Positions 53,292 through 61,617 of a stretch of DNA of 64,000 bases are shown piece after piece. Within the stretch, counting starts at the first letter, position 1. Every line of letters begins with the position of its first letter. The notes under the pieces were generated by a model, which worked only from the letters and a program-made list of their open reading frames with translations, made no database searches and was not told where the DNA came from. Location of the stretch: assembly GCF_003034965.1 (NCBI RefSeq), contig NZ_PZKE01000013.1:36069-100068 (forward strand), in the 5' to 3' direction. Origin of the DNA: Fuscovulum blasticum DSM 2131. GTDB taxonomy: Bacteria > Pseudomonadota > Alphaproteobacteria > Rhodobacterales > Rhodobacteraceae. Made by a program: the position numbers and the translations under genes.

Positions 53292-54128
53292 ATGGGCAGG
53301 CCCCTTCTGCAACGGTCCCCCATGCCCGGCCTTGGGCTGAGCATGGGGATCACCCTGACAATGCTGTCCATCGTTGTTCTTCTGCCGATCGGCGCCCTGC
53401 TTTTGCGGGGCGCCAGTTTCGGTCTGGGGAACATGTGGGAAGTCGTGAATCGTCCGCGGGTGTGGTCCGCGCTGTTCCTGTCGTTCCGCCTGTCGCTGTT
53501 GGCGGCGGTGTTCAATCTGGTGTTCGGCGTGCTTTTGGCCTGGGTTCTGGTGCGCTACCGCTTTCCGGGGCGGCGCATTCTGGATGCGGCGGTGGACCTG
53601 CCCTTCGCCCTGCCCACCGCGGTGGCGGGCATCGCGCTGACCGCGCTTTACGCCCCGAACGGCGCCTTCGGATCGCTGGCGCGCGAAGTCGGCGTGAAGA
53701 TCGCCTATACGCAATGGGGCATCCTGATCGCGCTGATCTTCGTGGGCCTGCCCTTCGTGGCCCGAACCGTGCAGCCGGTGATCGAGGAGATCGAGCGCGA
53801 GGTCGAGGAGGCCAGCGCCACGCTGGGCGCCTCGCGGTTTTACACGCTGCGCCATGTCATCCTGCCGATGCTGGCGCCCGCCGCGCTGACCGGCTTTGCG
53901 CTGGCGCTGGCGCGGGCGGTGGGGGAATACGGCAGCGTGATCTTCATCGCCGGCAACATCCCCCTGCTGACCGAGATCGCCCCGCTGCTGATCGTCATCC
54001 AGTTGGAAGAGTTCAACTATGACGGCGCGGCGGCCATCGGCATTGCCATGCTGCTGATCAGCTTCGCCATGCTGCTGGCCATCAACCTGATCCAGATCTG
54101 GAGCCGGCGGAGGATCGGACATGTTTGA
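53292..54128 (+). CDS. cysT: Sulfate ABC transporter permease CysT
   Basis: This is a 278-residue inner-membrane permease of the sulfate/thiosulfate transporter. Six transmembrane helices and the EAA loop with E-E-A-S-A-T-L-G-A-S are visible, and DLPFALPTAVAGIALTALY is typical of CysT/CysU. ATG 53292 has AAGGTG before it; the earlier ATG at 53268 lies inside the binding-protein gene. It overlaps cysW by 8 bases. Confidence 0.94.
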   Translation: MGRPLLQRSPMPGLGLSMGITLTMLSIVVLLPIGALLLRGASFGLGNMWEVVNRPRVWSALFLSFRLSLLAAVFNLVFGVLLAWVLVRYRFPGRRILDAAVDLPFALPTAVAGIALTALYAPNGAFGSLAREVGVKIAYTQWGILIALIFVGLPFVARTVQPVIEEIEREVEEASATLGASRFYTLRHVILPMLAPAALTGFALALARAVGEYGSVIFIAGNIPLLTEIAPLLIVIQLEEFNYDGAAAIGIAMLLISFAMLLAINLIQIWSRRRIGHV

Positions 54129-55008
54129 TGCGGGTGTGAAACTTCCTGTTCCCGCCAAGGCGCCCCGGTTCCGCCCGGCCACGCAGGAAAGCCCGGCGGT
54201 GCGCTGGCTGCTGATCGGCATCGCCGTGCTGGGGCTGGCCGTGCTGGTGGTGGCCCCGCTGGCCGCCGTCTTCACCGAGGCGCTGGCCAAGGGCTGGGCC
54301 GCGGCGGTGACATCTCTGACCCACAAGGACGCGCGCGACGCGATCCGGCTGACGCTGCTGATCACGGCCATCGCCGTGCCGCTGAACGCGGTCTTCGGCA
54401 TCGCGGCGGCCTGGTTCATCACCAAGTTCGATTTCCGCGGCAAGGCCTTCCTGATCACCCTGATCGACCTGCCGTTCTCGGTTTCGCCGGTGGTGGCGGG
54501 GCTGTGCCTTGTGCTGCTGTTCGGGGCCAATACGGCGCTGGGCGGCTGGCTGGTGGCGCAGGGCTACCCCATCATCTTTGCCCTGCCGGGCATTGCGCTG
54601 GCCACCATGTTCGTCACCTTTCCCTTCGTCGCGCGCGAACTGATCCCGGTGATGATCGAACAGGGGCGGGTCGAGGAAGAGGCGGCGCTGACGCTGGGCG
54701 CCAGCGGCTGGCGCATCTTCTGGACGGTGACGCTGCCGAACATCCGCTGGGCGCTGCTCTATGGCGTCTTGCTGTGCAACGCCCGCGCCATGGGCGAATT
54801 CGGCGCCGTCGCCGTGGTGTCGGGCAAGATCCGCGGCCAGACCGCGACCATGCCGATCACCATCGAGATGATGTACAACGAATATCTTTCGGTGGCGGCG
54901 TTTTCGCTGGCGGCGGTGCTGACGGCGCTGGCGCTGGTGACGCTGCTGCTGAAGACCGCGCTGGAAATCCGCCATGCAGATGCGCTTGCCGCCACCCACC
55001 GTCATTAA
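54121..55008 (+). CDS. cysW: Sulfate ABC transporter permease CysW
   Basis: This is the 295-residue second permease of the sulfate importer. It has the EAA-loop segment [10 protein letters not shown] and [20 protein letters not shown] typical of Cys[22 protein letters not shown] near residue 220 is a CysW signature. The first 27 residues are cytosolic. It overlaps cysT and is followed by cysA after 10 bases. Confidence 0.94.
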   Translation: MFDAGVKLPVPAKAPRFRPATQESPAVRWLLIGIAVLGLAVLVVAPLAAVFTEALAKGWAAAVTSLTHKDARDAIRLTLLITAIAVPLNAVFGIAAAWFITKFDFRGKAFLITLIDLPFSVSPVVAGLCLVLLFGANTALGGWLVAQGYPIIFALPGIALATMFVTFPFVARELIPVMIEQGRVEEEAALTLGASGWRIFWTVTLPNIRWALLYGVLLCNARAMGEFGAVAVVSGKIRGQTATMPITIEMMYNEYLSVAAFSLAAVLTALALVTLLLKTALEIRHADALAATHRH

Positions 55009-55018
55009 GAGGTATCCG

Positions 55019-55750
55019 ATGCAGATCGAGATTGACGAGATTTCCAAGCAGTTCGGCATGACCGCGGCGCTGCACCCGGTCTCGCTGACCATTCCTTCGG
55101 GGGCGCTGGTGGCGCTCCTGGGGCCGTCCGGGTCGGGCAAGACCACGCTGCTGCGCATCCTGGGCGGGCTGGAATTTCCCACCTCGGGGCGGGTGCTGTT
55201 CGACGGGCAGGATGCCACCGGGCTGACGGTGCAGGAACGCCGGGCGGGCTTCGTCTTCCAGTCCTACGCGCTGTTCCGGCACATGACCGTGTTCGAGAAC
55301 ATCGCCTATGGCCTGAAGGCGCGGCCCCGCGCGACGCGCCCGCCCAAGGCGGAAATCGCGCGGCGGGTGGGCAAGCTGCTGGACCTGATCCAGTTGCCCG
55401 AAATCGGCGCGCGCTATCCGACGCAACTGTCGGGCGGCCAGCGGCAGCGGGTGGCGCTGGCCCGCGCGCTGGCGATCGAACCCCGGATGCTGCTGCTGGA
55501 TGAACCCTTCGGGGCGCTGGATGCCAAGGTCCGCAAGGAGCTGCGCCAGGGCCTGCGCGACATTCACGATGAAACCGGGCTGACCACGGTGTTCGTGACG
55601 CATGACCAGGATGAGGCGATGGAACTGGCCGATCTGGTGGTGGTGATGTCGGGGTCCAGCACGGGCGGCCGGATCGAGCAGATCGGCAAGCCGGCCGACA
55701 TCCGCGCCCGGCCCGCCAGCGCCTTCGTGCGCGACTTCATCAGCGCCTGA
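55019..55750 (+). CDS. cysA: Sulfate ABC transporter ATPase CysA (short form)
   Basis: This 243-residue ATP-binding subunit powers sulfate import. It has Walker [11 protein letters not shown]-loop FQSYALF, signature [15 protein letters not shown], Walker [13 protein letters not shown] and the H-loop [13 protein letters not shown]. It ends soon after the nucleotide-binding domain, so the C-terminal TOBE-like regulatory domain of E. coli CysA (about 365 residues) is absent. ATG 55019 is preceded by AAGAGG. Confidence 0.93.
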   Translation: MQIEIDEISKQFGMTAALHPVSLTIPSGALVALLGPSGSGKTTLLRILGGLEFPTSGRVLFDGQDATGLTVQERRAGFVFQSYALFRHMTVFENIAYGLKARPRATRPPKAEIARRVGKLLDLIQLPEIGARYPTQLSGGQRQRVALARALAIEPRMLLLDEPFGALDAKVRKELRQGLRDIHDETGLTTVFVTHDQDEAMELADLVVVMSGSSTGGRIEQIGKPADIRARPASAFVRDFISA

Positions 55751-55872
55751 CCTTCCACCCGCGCGCAGGCCGGTTTCCGGCGCGCGGGTTCTGCCGCGGG
55801 ACGGCACTGTTCCGGATTGCGAAGGGCGAAAGGGCGTGCTTGACTGACCGCAGTTCAGGAACGAGTGCGCCC

Positions 55873-56202
55873 ATGAAAACCTTTCTCAAGCTGTTTCCCC
55901 TTGTCGTTGTCGCCGCGCTTGCCGCGATCTGGTTCACCGTCGGGCCAAGCGTGCTCTATGGCGGGCCGAAGAAATCCGACATCATTGCCGTGACCCGCAC
56001 GGTCATGGCCGCCACCGCCCCCGATGCCGCCCTGGCCGAGGCCGCAAAGGCGGCCACGGTCACGCCCGGGGGCCTGTGCAGCAAGAACAACGATGGCAGC
56101 TTTGCCTGCATGGTGGACGTGCAGATCGCCGGCGCCCCCGTCCAAAGCCTTGTCGCGGTGCTGAAGAAGGGCGCCGATGGTGTCTGGACAGCGGCTGACT
56201 AA
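55873..56202 (+). CDS. Membrane-anchored protein of unknown function
   Basis: This 109-residue protein has an N-terminal transmembrane or signal helix (FLKLFPLVVVAALAAIWFTV) and a periplasmic domain with two cysteines in LCSKNNDGSFACMVDVQIAG, probably a disulfide. ATG 55873 has AGGAACG upstream. It overlaps the next small gene by 26 bases. No family is recognised. Confidence 0.65.
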   Translation: MKTFLKLFPLVVVAALAAIWFTVGPSVLYGGPKKSDIIAVTRTVMAATAPDAALAEAAKAATVTPGGLCSKNNDGSFACMVDVQIAGAPVQSLVAVLKKGADGVWTAAD

Positions 56203-56374
56203 GGCGGCCCTCTGTCTTGCCGGCGGGGCGGCGCTGCTGATCGCCGGCTATGTGCTGGGGGCGCTGGTCCCGCCCTGGCACGGCGCACCCTGCCACGCCC
56301 TGGGCGGCGCCCTCGAAATCCTGCCCGGCCCCGGCAAACCCACCGCCTGCGTCATCCCCTGGGACAGGCACTGA
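56177..56374 (+). CDS. Small single-pass membrane protein
   Basis: This is a 65-residue protein starting inside the preceding gene in another frame (26-base overlap). It has a hydrophobic helix, ALCLAGGAALLIAGYVLGALV, then a short segment with two cysteines (APCHALGG, TACVIPW). GAAGG lies about ten bases upstream of ATG 56177. Coding status is plausible but unproven. It is convergent with the repeat membrane protein gene. Confidence 0.45.
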   Translation: MVSGQRLTKAALCLAGGAALLIAGYVLGALVPPWHGAPCHALGGALEILPGPGKPTACVIPWDRH

Positions 56375-56443
56375 CCGGCATCGCAATCTGCCAGGCCGGC
56401 CCCGCCCTGGGGGCGCCCGGCGGCTCGCCTGCCGCGCGGACCC

Positions 56444-58168
56444 TCAACCTCCCGGCGGGGTGCGCTGGATGATGCCGGTGGCGGCGGCGGCGGCCAGGGC
56501 TGTGACCAGCCAGCCAAGGTAGATCAGCGGCCAGCGCGCCCACCAAAGGGTGAAGCCCCAAAAGCCACGGTCTTTCGACGGTGACCAGGCGGCGGTCTGG
56601 CCGATGTCCACCACGGGTACCACGGCATCGACGCCCCAGGCGACGGGATTGAAACTTTCCCAGTCCAGCCCCGCGCCTTCGGTGCCGTTCCACACGGCGG
56701 CGGGGTTGGCGATGCAGCCGGGGGCGGGGCGGGGGATGCAGTCCTGCGCCATGATCTTCTGCCAGCTTTCGGAACTGACGATCAGGTCATTGTTCGGCGC
56801 CATCGAACCTTCGGTCCAGGCCGCGGCGGCCAGCCCGGCGGCCAGCACGGCCAGACCCGCGATCCACAGCAGGGCGCGGAACGGCGCATAGCCATAGCCG
56901 ACCACCGCCCGCGCGGCGCTGTCCCACAGCCAGTCGAACCCGGCCAGCAGGTCGCCGCTGCCACCGCGCAGCCGCGCGGCCTTGCGGCGGGCAATGCCCT
57001 TGAGCCGGGCCTGTTCCTCCATGATGGCGCGGGCCTCGGCCTCATGCCCCATGCGGTGCAGCACGCTGGCGCATTGGCCATAGGGCTGCGGCAGGAAGCG
57101 GCCGTCCTTGGTGGCGGCGCAGGCCAGCCATTTCAGCCGGCTGTCGGCATCGGTGGGCGCGTCGCGGGTGATGCGGTCATAGGTGAAGCCGTCCAGATAG
57201 GTGCGGCCATCCCCGGGCCAGGAGGCAAGGTCATCGACCAGATCGCCGACCCGGGCCGAAGGCAGGTGCAGGGTGCCCGCCTCGACGGTGACGTTCTGCC
57301 AGAAGAACTCGGCCTCGACCTGCATCCGCTGGGCCGAAAGCGCCGGCCCGGCGGGGTTGGCCAGCCGGGCGCCGCCGAAATCAAGCTGGCCGCCGATGCG
57401 GGCGCCGGACAGGCGCAGCTCGCCCTGGGTCTGGAACGGCAGGTCGCCTTGCGCGCGCAGGATCACGTCGCCATCCACATGCGCGGCCTGCAGCGTCAGG
57501 GCAATGCCGCCGGGGTTGGCCAGCCGGGCCCCGTCGCAGGCCAGCTGGCCGCCGATCTCGGCCCCCGACAGCGAAACCTCGCCCTTCGAGACGAAAGCGG
57601 TGCCCGCGGTGGCCCGCAGATAGACCGAGGCGCCGATGCGCGCGCCCTGCGCCGTCAGGCCGGCGATCTGCGCGCCATGCAGCGCCAGTTGGCCGCCGAT
57701 CCCGGCATTGGCAAAGGACAGCCGGCCGGTGGCGGTGATGCCCAGCAGGAAGGCCGATCCGGCGATCTCGGCCCCTTCGGCATTGAGGCCGGGCATCCGG
57801 CTGCCCGACAGCACAAGCTGGGCAAAGCGGGTGCGGCGGGCGGCGATGGTCTCGGTAAAGGCGCAAAGCCGCAGGTCGGTTTCGCCGCGCGTGTCACAGA
57901 AGGACAGGACCAGCGGCCCCTCGATCACCGCGCCGATCAGGCGGATGCCCTGCGGCGCGACAGGGGCAAGGTCAGACCCGCCGCACAGCAGATGCGCCAG
58001 CAGGCCCGCACGGATGCGGGGCGCGGCGGGATCGGCCGGGTCGGGGCAGGCGGTGCCAAGCTGGCACAGCGTGCCGGCGGCGGCATGGGCCAGCAAGGCG
58101 CGTTCGGCCTGCGACGGGCCGTCGGCAAGGCAGGCGGCAATGTCAAAGGGCGCAGGCGCGGCGGTCAT
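56444..58168 (-). CDS. Beta-helix-like repeat protein with C-terminal membrane domain
   Basis: This is a 574-residue protein of unknown function. Residues ~75-330 hold imperfect tandem repeats of about 53 residues, each with L-S-G-A-x-I-G-G-Q-L, then D/G-G-A-R-L-A-N-P-x-G, then V-D-G-D-V-I-L-R-like strands. This suggests a right-handed beta-helix akin to pentapeptide or polymer-binding proteins. After a hinge, two or three transmembrane helices (LLWIAGLAVLAAGLAAAAW and WPLIYLGWLVTALAAAAATG) flank an exposed loop with two cysteines. ATG 58168 has no good ribosome site. It is divergent from lysC. Confidence 0.7.
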   Translation of the reverse strand: MTAAPAPFDIAACLADGPSQAERALLAHAAAGTLCQLGTACPDPADPAAPRIRAGLLAHLLCGGSDLAPVAPQGIRLIGAVIEGPLVLSFCDTRGETDLRLCAFTETIAARRTRFAQLVLSGSRMPGLNAEGAEIAGSAFLLGITATGRLSFANAGIGGQLALHGAQIAGLTAQGARIGASVYLRATAGTAFVSKGEVSLSGAEIGGQLACDGARLANPGGIALTLQAAHVDGDVILRAQGDLPFQTQGELRLSGARIGGQLDFGGARLANPAGPALSAQRMQVEAEFFWQNVTVEAGTLHLPSARVGDLVDDLASWPGDGRTYLDGFTYDRITRDAPTDADSRLKWLACAATKDGRFLPQPYGQCASVLHRMGHEAEARAIMEEQARLKGIARRKAARLRGGSGDLLAGFDWLWDSAARAVVGYGYAPFRALLWIAGLAVLAAGLAAAAWTEGSMAPNNDLIVSSESWQKIMAQDCIPRPAPGCIANPAAVWNGTEGAGLDWESFNPVAWGVDAVVPVVDIGQTAAWSPSKDRGFWGFTLWWARWPLIYLGWLVTALAAAAATGIIQRTPPGG

Positions 58169-58321
58169 GGTGGCCGCGACTATGGCAATGGCGGGGGGCG
58201 GCGCGCAAGGGCGCTGTGAGGGGTGCGAATTCCGTGTCAGGGCGTGTGGCTGCCCTTGCGTGCAGGGGCAGGGGGGGCTAGGAAGCCCGCGGTTTCCGAA
58301 ACGGGCCTTGGGAGGGTTTCC

Positions 58322-59575
58322 ATGCCGCTTCTGGTAATGAAATTCGGCGGCACTTCTGTGGCCGACCTTGCCCGCATCGAGAATGCGGCGAAGAAGGTGC
58401 AGGCCGAGGTCGAGCGCGGCTATGACGTGATCGTCATCGTCAGCGCCATGTCGGGCAAGACCAATGAACTGGTGGGTTGGGTCGAACAGACCTCGAAACT
58501 GTATGACGCCCGCGAATATGATGCCGTCGTCGCCAGCGGTGAAAACGTGACGGCCGGCCTCATGGCGCTGCGGTTGCAGGAAATGGGCGTGCCCGCGCGA
58601 AGCTGGCAGGGCTGGCAGGTGCCGATCAACACCACCAGCGCCCATGGCAGCGCGCGGTTCATCGACATTCCGCGCGACAATATCGACGCCAAGTTCGCCG
58701 AAGGCTTCAAGGTGGCCGTGGTTGCCGGGTTCCAGGGTCTGTCGGCCGAAGGCCGCATCACCACGCTGGGCCGCGGCGGCAGCGACACCACGGCGGTGGC
58801 CTTCGCCGCCGCCTTCGGCGCGGAACGCTGCGACATCTATACCGACGTGGACGGCGTCTATACGACCGATCCCCGCGTCAGCCCCAAGGCGCGCAAGCTG
58901 GACAAGATCGCGTTTGAGGAAATGCTGGAACTGGCCAGCCTTGGCGCCAAGGTGCTGCAGACCCGCAGCGTGGAACTGGCGATGCGCTACAAGGTGCGGC
59001 TGCGCGTGCTGTCATCCTTCGACGACAGCGAAAACAACGGAACCCTGGTCTGCGACGAGGAGGAAATCATGGAATCGAAAGTTGTGTCGGGCGTGGCCTT
59101 CAGCCGTGACGAAGCCAAGATGACCCTTGTCAGCGTCGAAGACCGGCCCGGCGTTGCCAGCGCCATCTTCGGCCCCCTGGCCGAAGCCGGTGTCAACGTG
59201 GACATGATCGTCCAGAACATCAGCGAAAAGAACTATGGCACCCATACCGGGGCCGTCACCGACATGACCTTCTCGGTGCCGGTGAACCAGGTGGCCCGCG
59301 CCCAGAAGGCGATGAAGGATGCGCTGGACGCCGGGATCGTCAAGTATGACGAACTGCTGACCGACACCGATGTCGCCAAGGTCTCGGTCGTGGGCATCGG
59401 AATGCGCAGCCAGGTGGGCGTTGCGGCCAAGATGTTCGCGGCCCTTGCGGCGGAAAACGTGAACATCAAGGTCATCGCCACCAGCGAGATCAAGATTTCC
59501 GTCCTGATCGACCGCAAGTACATGGAACTGGCGGTGCAGGCGCTGCACGACGCGTTCGAGCTGGAAAAGGCCTGA
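58322..59575 (+). CDS. lysC: Aspartate kinase
   Basis: This 417-residue aspartokinase carries out the first step of lysine, threonine and methionine synthesis. It has KFGGTSVADLARI at the N-terminus, GRGGSDTTAVAFAAAFGA and DVDGVYTTDPRV in the catalytic domain, and two ACT domains (residues ~265-417) for lysine/threonine feedback. GGGAGG lies before ATG 58322. In this family it often sits beside ptsP, as it does here with two genes between. Confidence 0.97.
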   Translation: MPLLVMKFGGTSVADLARIENAAKKVQAEVERGYDVIVIVSAMSGKTNELVGWVEQTSKLYDAREYDAVVASGENVTAGLMALRLQEMGVPARSWQGWQVPINTTSAHGSARFIDIPRDNIDAKFAEGFKVAVVAGFQGLSAEGRITTLGRGGSDTTAVAFAAAFGAERCDIYTDVDGVYTTDPRVSPKARKLDKIAFEEMLELASLGAKVLQTRSVELAMRYKVRLRVLSSFDDSENNGTLVCDEEEIMESKVVSGVAFSRDEAKMTLVSVEDRPGVASAIFGPLAEAGVNVDMIVQNISEKNYGTHTGAVTDMTFSVPVNQVARAQKAMKDALDAGIVKYDELLTDTDVAKVSVVGIGMRSQVGVAAKMFAALAAENVNIKVIATSEIKISVLIDRKYMELAVQALHDAFELEKA

Positions 59576-59693
59576 CACCACCCCGCTCTGCCGCTGCGAC
59601 GCTGTTGACAGGCGCCCCGGCGGCAGGCGATCACCCCAGGGTGAGCGGCGCCCCCGGTTGGGACGGGCGCGCCGCAGGGTAGGGGGTTGTCGC

Positions 59694-60146
59694 ATGGGTG
59701 GTCTGGCAAGACATGCCGCGGCGCTGGGGGCGCTGTCGGCGGTGATCACGGCACTGGCCGCCGTGCTGGCGCTGATCATCATCCCGTGGCAACTGGCGGC
59801 CACAGACCGCATCCAGCGCGGCCAGACCGCGCGCGAGATCTATCGCGAATTCCTGGCGCTGACCGTGAACAAGCCCGAACTGGCCGTGGCCGACTGGTGC
59901 GCCATCCGCGACAGCCGCGATGGCGCGGCCTATGAGGCCTATGTCGATTTCCTGCTGTATACCGCCGAACAGGCGCTGGACACCGGCCCGGATTGGGAAG
60001 CCCCGATGCGCGAACATCTGGCCGATCACCTGCCGTTCCTGTGCAGCCGGCCGGACCTGACGCAGTTTTCCGATCCGCTTGCCGCGCTGCTGACCGGATT
60101 GCGCAAGGGCTGCAAGGCGGTGCCCACCTGCCCGGACCCCTTGTAA
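59694..60146 (+). CDS. Single-pass membrane protein of unknown function
   Basis: This is a 150-residue protein with an N-terminal transmembrane helix (ALSAVITALAAVLALIIIPWQLAAT) and a helical domain containing three cysteines (residues ~69, 117, 140 by eye). AGGGGG lies about eight bases before ATG 59694. It stands nine bases before an exported amine oxidase gene, so the two may form an operon. The function is not recognised. Confidence 0.65.
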   Translation: MGGLARHAAALGALSAVITALAAVLALIIIPWQLAATDRIQRGQTAREIYREFLALTVNKPELAVADWCAIRDSRDGAAYEAYVDFLLYTAEQALDTGPDWEAPMREHLADHLPFLCSRPDLTQFSDPLAALLTGLRKGCKAVPTCPDPL

Positions 60147-60155
60147 GAGGCCGCC

Positions 60156-61481
60156 ATGATCCGCCGCAGAGCGTTTCTTGCCACCGCCCTGGCCGCCCCG
60201 CTGATCGCCCGAACCGCGCGGGCCGACGCGGCCCCGGTGGTGGTGATCGGGGCGGGTCTGGCCGGGCTTTCGGCGGCGCAGGCGCTGCGGGCGCGCGGGA
60301 TCGCGACGGTGGTGCTGGAAGCGCGCGACCGCATCGGCGGGCGCATCCACACCTCGCGCCTCTGGCCCGACCTGCCGATGGACCTGGGCGCAAGCTGGAT
60401 TCACGGAACCGACGGCAATCCGCTGACAGACCTGGCCCGCATGGCGGGGGCGAAGCTGCTGCCCACCAGCTATGACGCGGCGCTGACCCTGGGGCCGGAC
60501 GGCGCGGAGGAAGAGATCGACCTCGGGCAGGCCGAGCGATTGCTGACCCGGGCCTTGCGCGGGGCCGAGGCGGCAGAGACGGATCGTTCGGTCTGGCAGG
60601 CGGTGACCGAAAGCGCCGATTGGGCCAGCGCCCCCGCCGGGGAACGCCGGCTGGTGCAGCATCTGGTCAATTCCACGCTGGAACAGGAATACGGCGGCAG
60701 CGCGCAGCGCCTGTCGGCCTGGCATGGCCAGGACGGGGCCGAATTCGACGGCGAGGACGCGCTGTTCCCGCAGGGCTATGACCAGATCACCGCCCATCTG
60801 GCGCGGGGGCTGGACATCCGGCTGTCGCATCCGGTGGCGGCCGTCGCGCCTGGCCGGGTGACGCTGGCCGACGGACGCGAGATCGCGGCGGGGCGCATCA
60901 TCGTGTCGGTGCCGCTGGGGCTCTTGCGGTCAGGGCGCCTTGCCTTTGGCGAATCACTGGACAGCGCGCGGCAGGCGGCGATCGACCGGCTGGAAATGGG
61001 CCTTCTGAACAAGGCATGGCTGCGCTTCGACCGGATCGCCTGGCCGGGCGATGTGGACTGGATCGAATGGCTGGGGCCGCAGCCGGGGCTTTGGGCCGAA
61101 TGGGTTTCGCTGGCGCGCGGGCTGGAGCAGCCCGTCCTTCTGGGCTTCAACGCCGCCGATGCCGCGCAAGAGGTGGAGCGGCTGGACGACCGGGCCACCG
61201 CCGCCGCCGCGCATGACGCCTTGCGCGCCATGTTCGGCAGCGCCTTTCCGCAGCCGGTTGCGGCGCAGGTCACCCGCTGGTCGCGCGACCCCTGGACGCT
61301 GGGCAGCTACAGCTTCAATCCGGTTGGCCTTGTGCCGGGCCAGCGGCAGGCGCTGGCGGGCGCCGATTGGGACGGCGCGCTGTGGTTCTGCGGCGAGGCC
61401 TGTGAAGAGCGTTATTTCGGCACGGCCCATGGCGCGGTGCTCAGCGGCCGCGCCGTTGCCGCGGCACTGGCCGCGCCCTGA
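60156..61481 (+). CDS. Exported flavin-dependent amine oxidase
   Basis: This 441-residue FAD amine oxidase is of the monoamine/polyamine oxidase group. The start MIRRRAFLATALAAP looks like a twin-arginine signal peptide. The FAD motif VVVIGAGLAGLSAAQAL is followed by EARDRIGGRIH and LGASWIHG. The C-terminal WFCGEACEERYFGTAHGAVLSGRA matches the flavin-binding end. It would oxidise an amine to aldehyde plus H2O2 in the periplasm. The substrate cannot be assigned. Confidence 0.9.
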   Translation: MIRRRAFLATALAAPLIARTARADAAPVVVIGAGLAGLSAAQALRARGIATVVLEARDRIGGRIHTSRLWPDLPMDLGASWIHGTDGNPLTDLARMAGAKLLPTSYDAALTLGPDGAEEEIDLGQAERLLTRALRGAEAAETDRSVWQAVTESADWASAPAGERRLVQHLVNSTLEQEYGGSAQRLSAWHGQDGAEFDGEDALFPQGYDQITAHLARGLDIRLSHPVAAVAPGRVTLADGREIAAGRIIVSVPLGLLRSGRLAFGESLDSARQAAIDRLEMGLLNKAWLRFDRIAWPGDVDWIEWLGPQPGLWAEWVSLARGLEQPVLLGFNAADAAQEVERLDDRATAAAAHDALRAMFGSAFPQPVAAQVTRWSRDPWTLGSYSFNPVGLVPGQRQALAGADWDGALWFCGEACEERYFGTAHGAVLSGRAVAAALAAP

Positions 61482-61514
61482 GACGGTTCGCACAGCGCCC
61501 CCAAGGGCGCGCGT

Positions 61515-61533
61515 CTGCCTGCAACGCAGGCAG
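61515..61533 (+). terminator. Hairpin downstream of amine oxidase (first)
   Basis: CTGCCTGC pairs perfectly with GCAGGCAG across a 3-base loop, 33 bases after the amine oxidase stop. No T-run follows. It is likely part of a tandem transcription end with the next hairpin. Confidence 0.4.
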
Positions 61534-61563
61534 TCCGCCCGCCGAAGCGCCCCTGCGGCGGCG

Positions 61564-61593
61564 GTGCCCTCTCGCCAAGGGGGCACGGCTTTT
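61564..61593 (+). terminator. Hairpin with T-run before ptsP
   Basis: GTGCCC (61564-61569) pairs with GGGCAC (61581-61586) around an 11-base loop and is followed by GGCTTTTC. It lies between the amine oxidase stop and the ptsP start and could terminate the former. Confidence 0.5.
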
Positions 61594-61617
61594 CTATAGA
61601 GAAGGCAAGGGGGACCC

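Noticed and set aside
59605..59644. TTGACA hexamer after lysC as a promoter for the 59694 gene
   Set aside because: No acceptable -10 lies 16-18 bases downstream. A short TCACCC/GGGTGA hairpin there is more likely part of the lysC 3' end.
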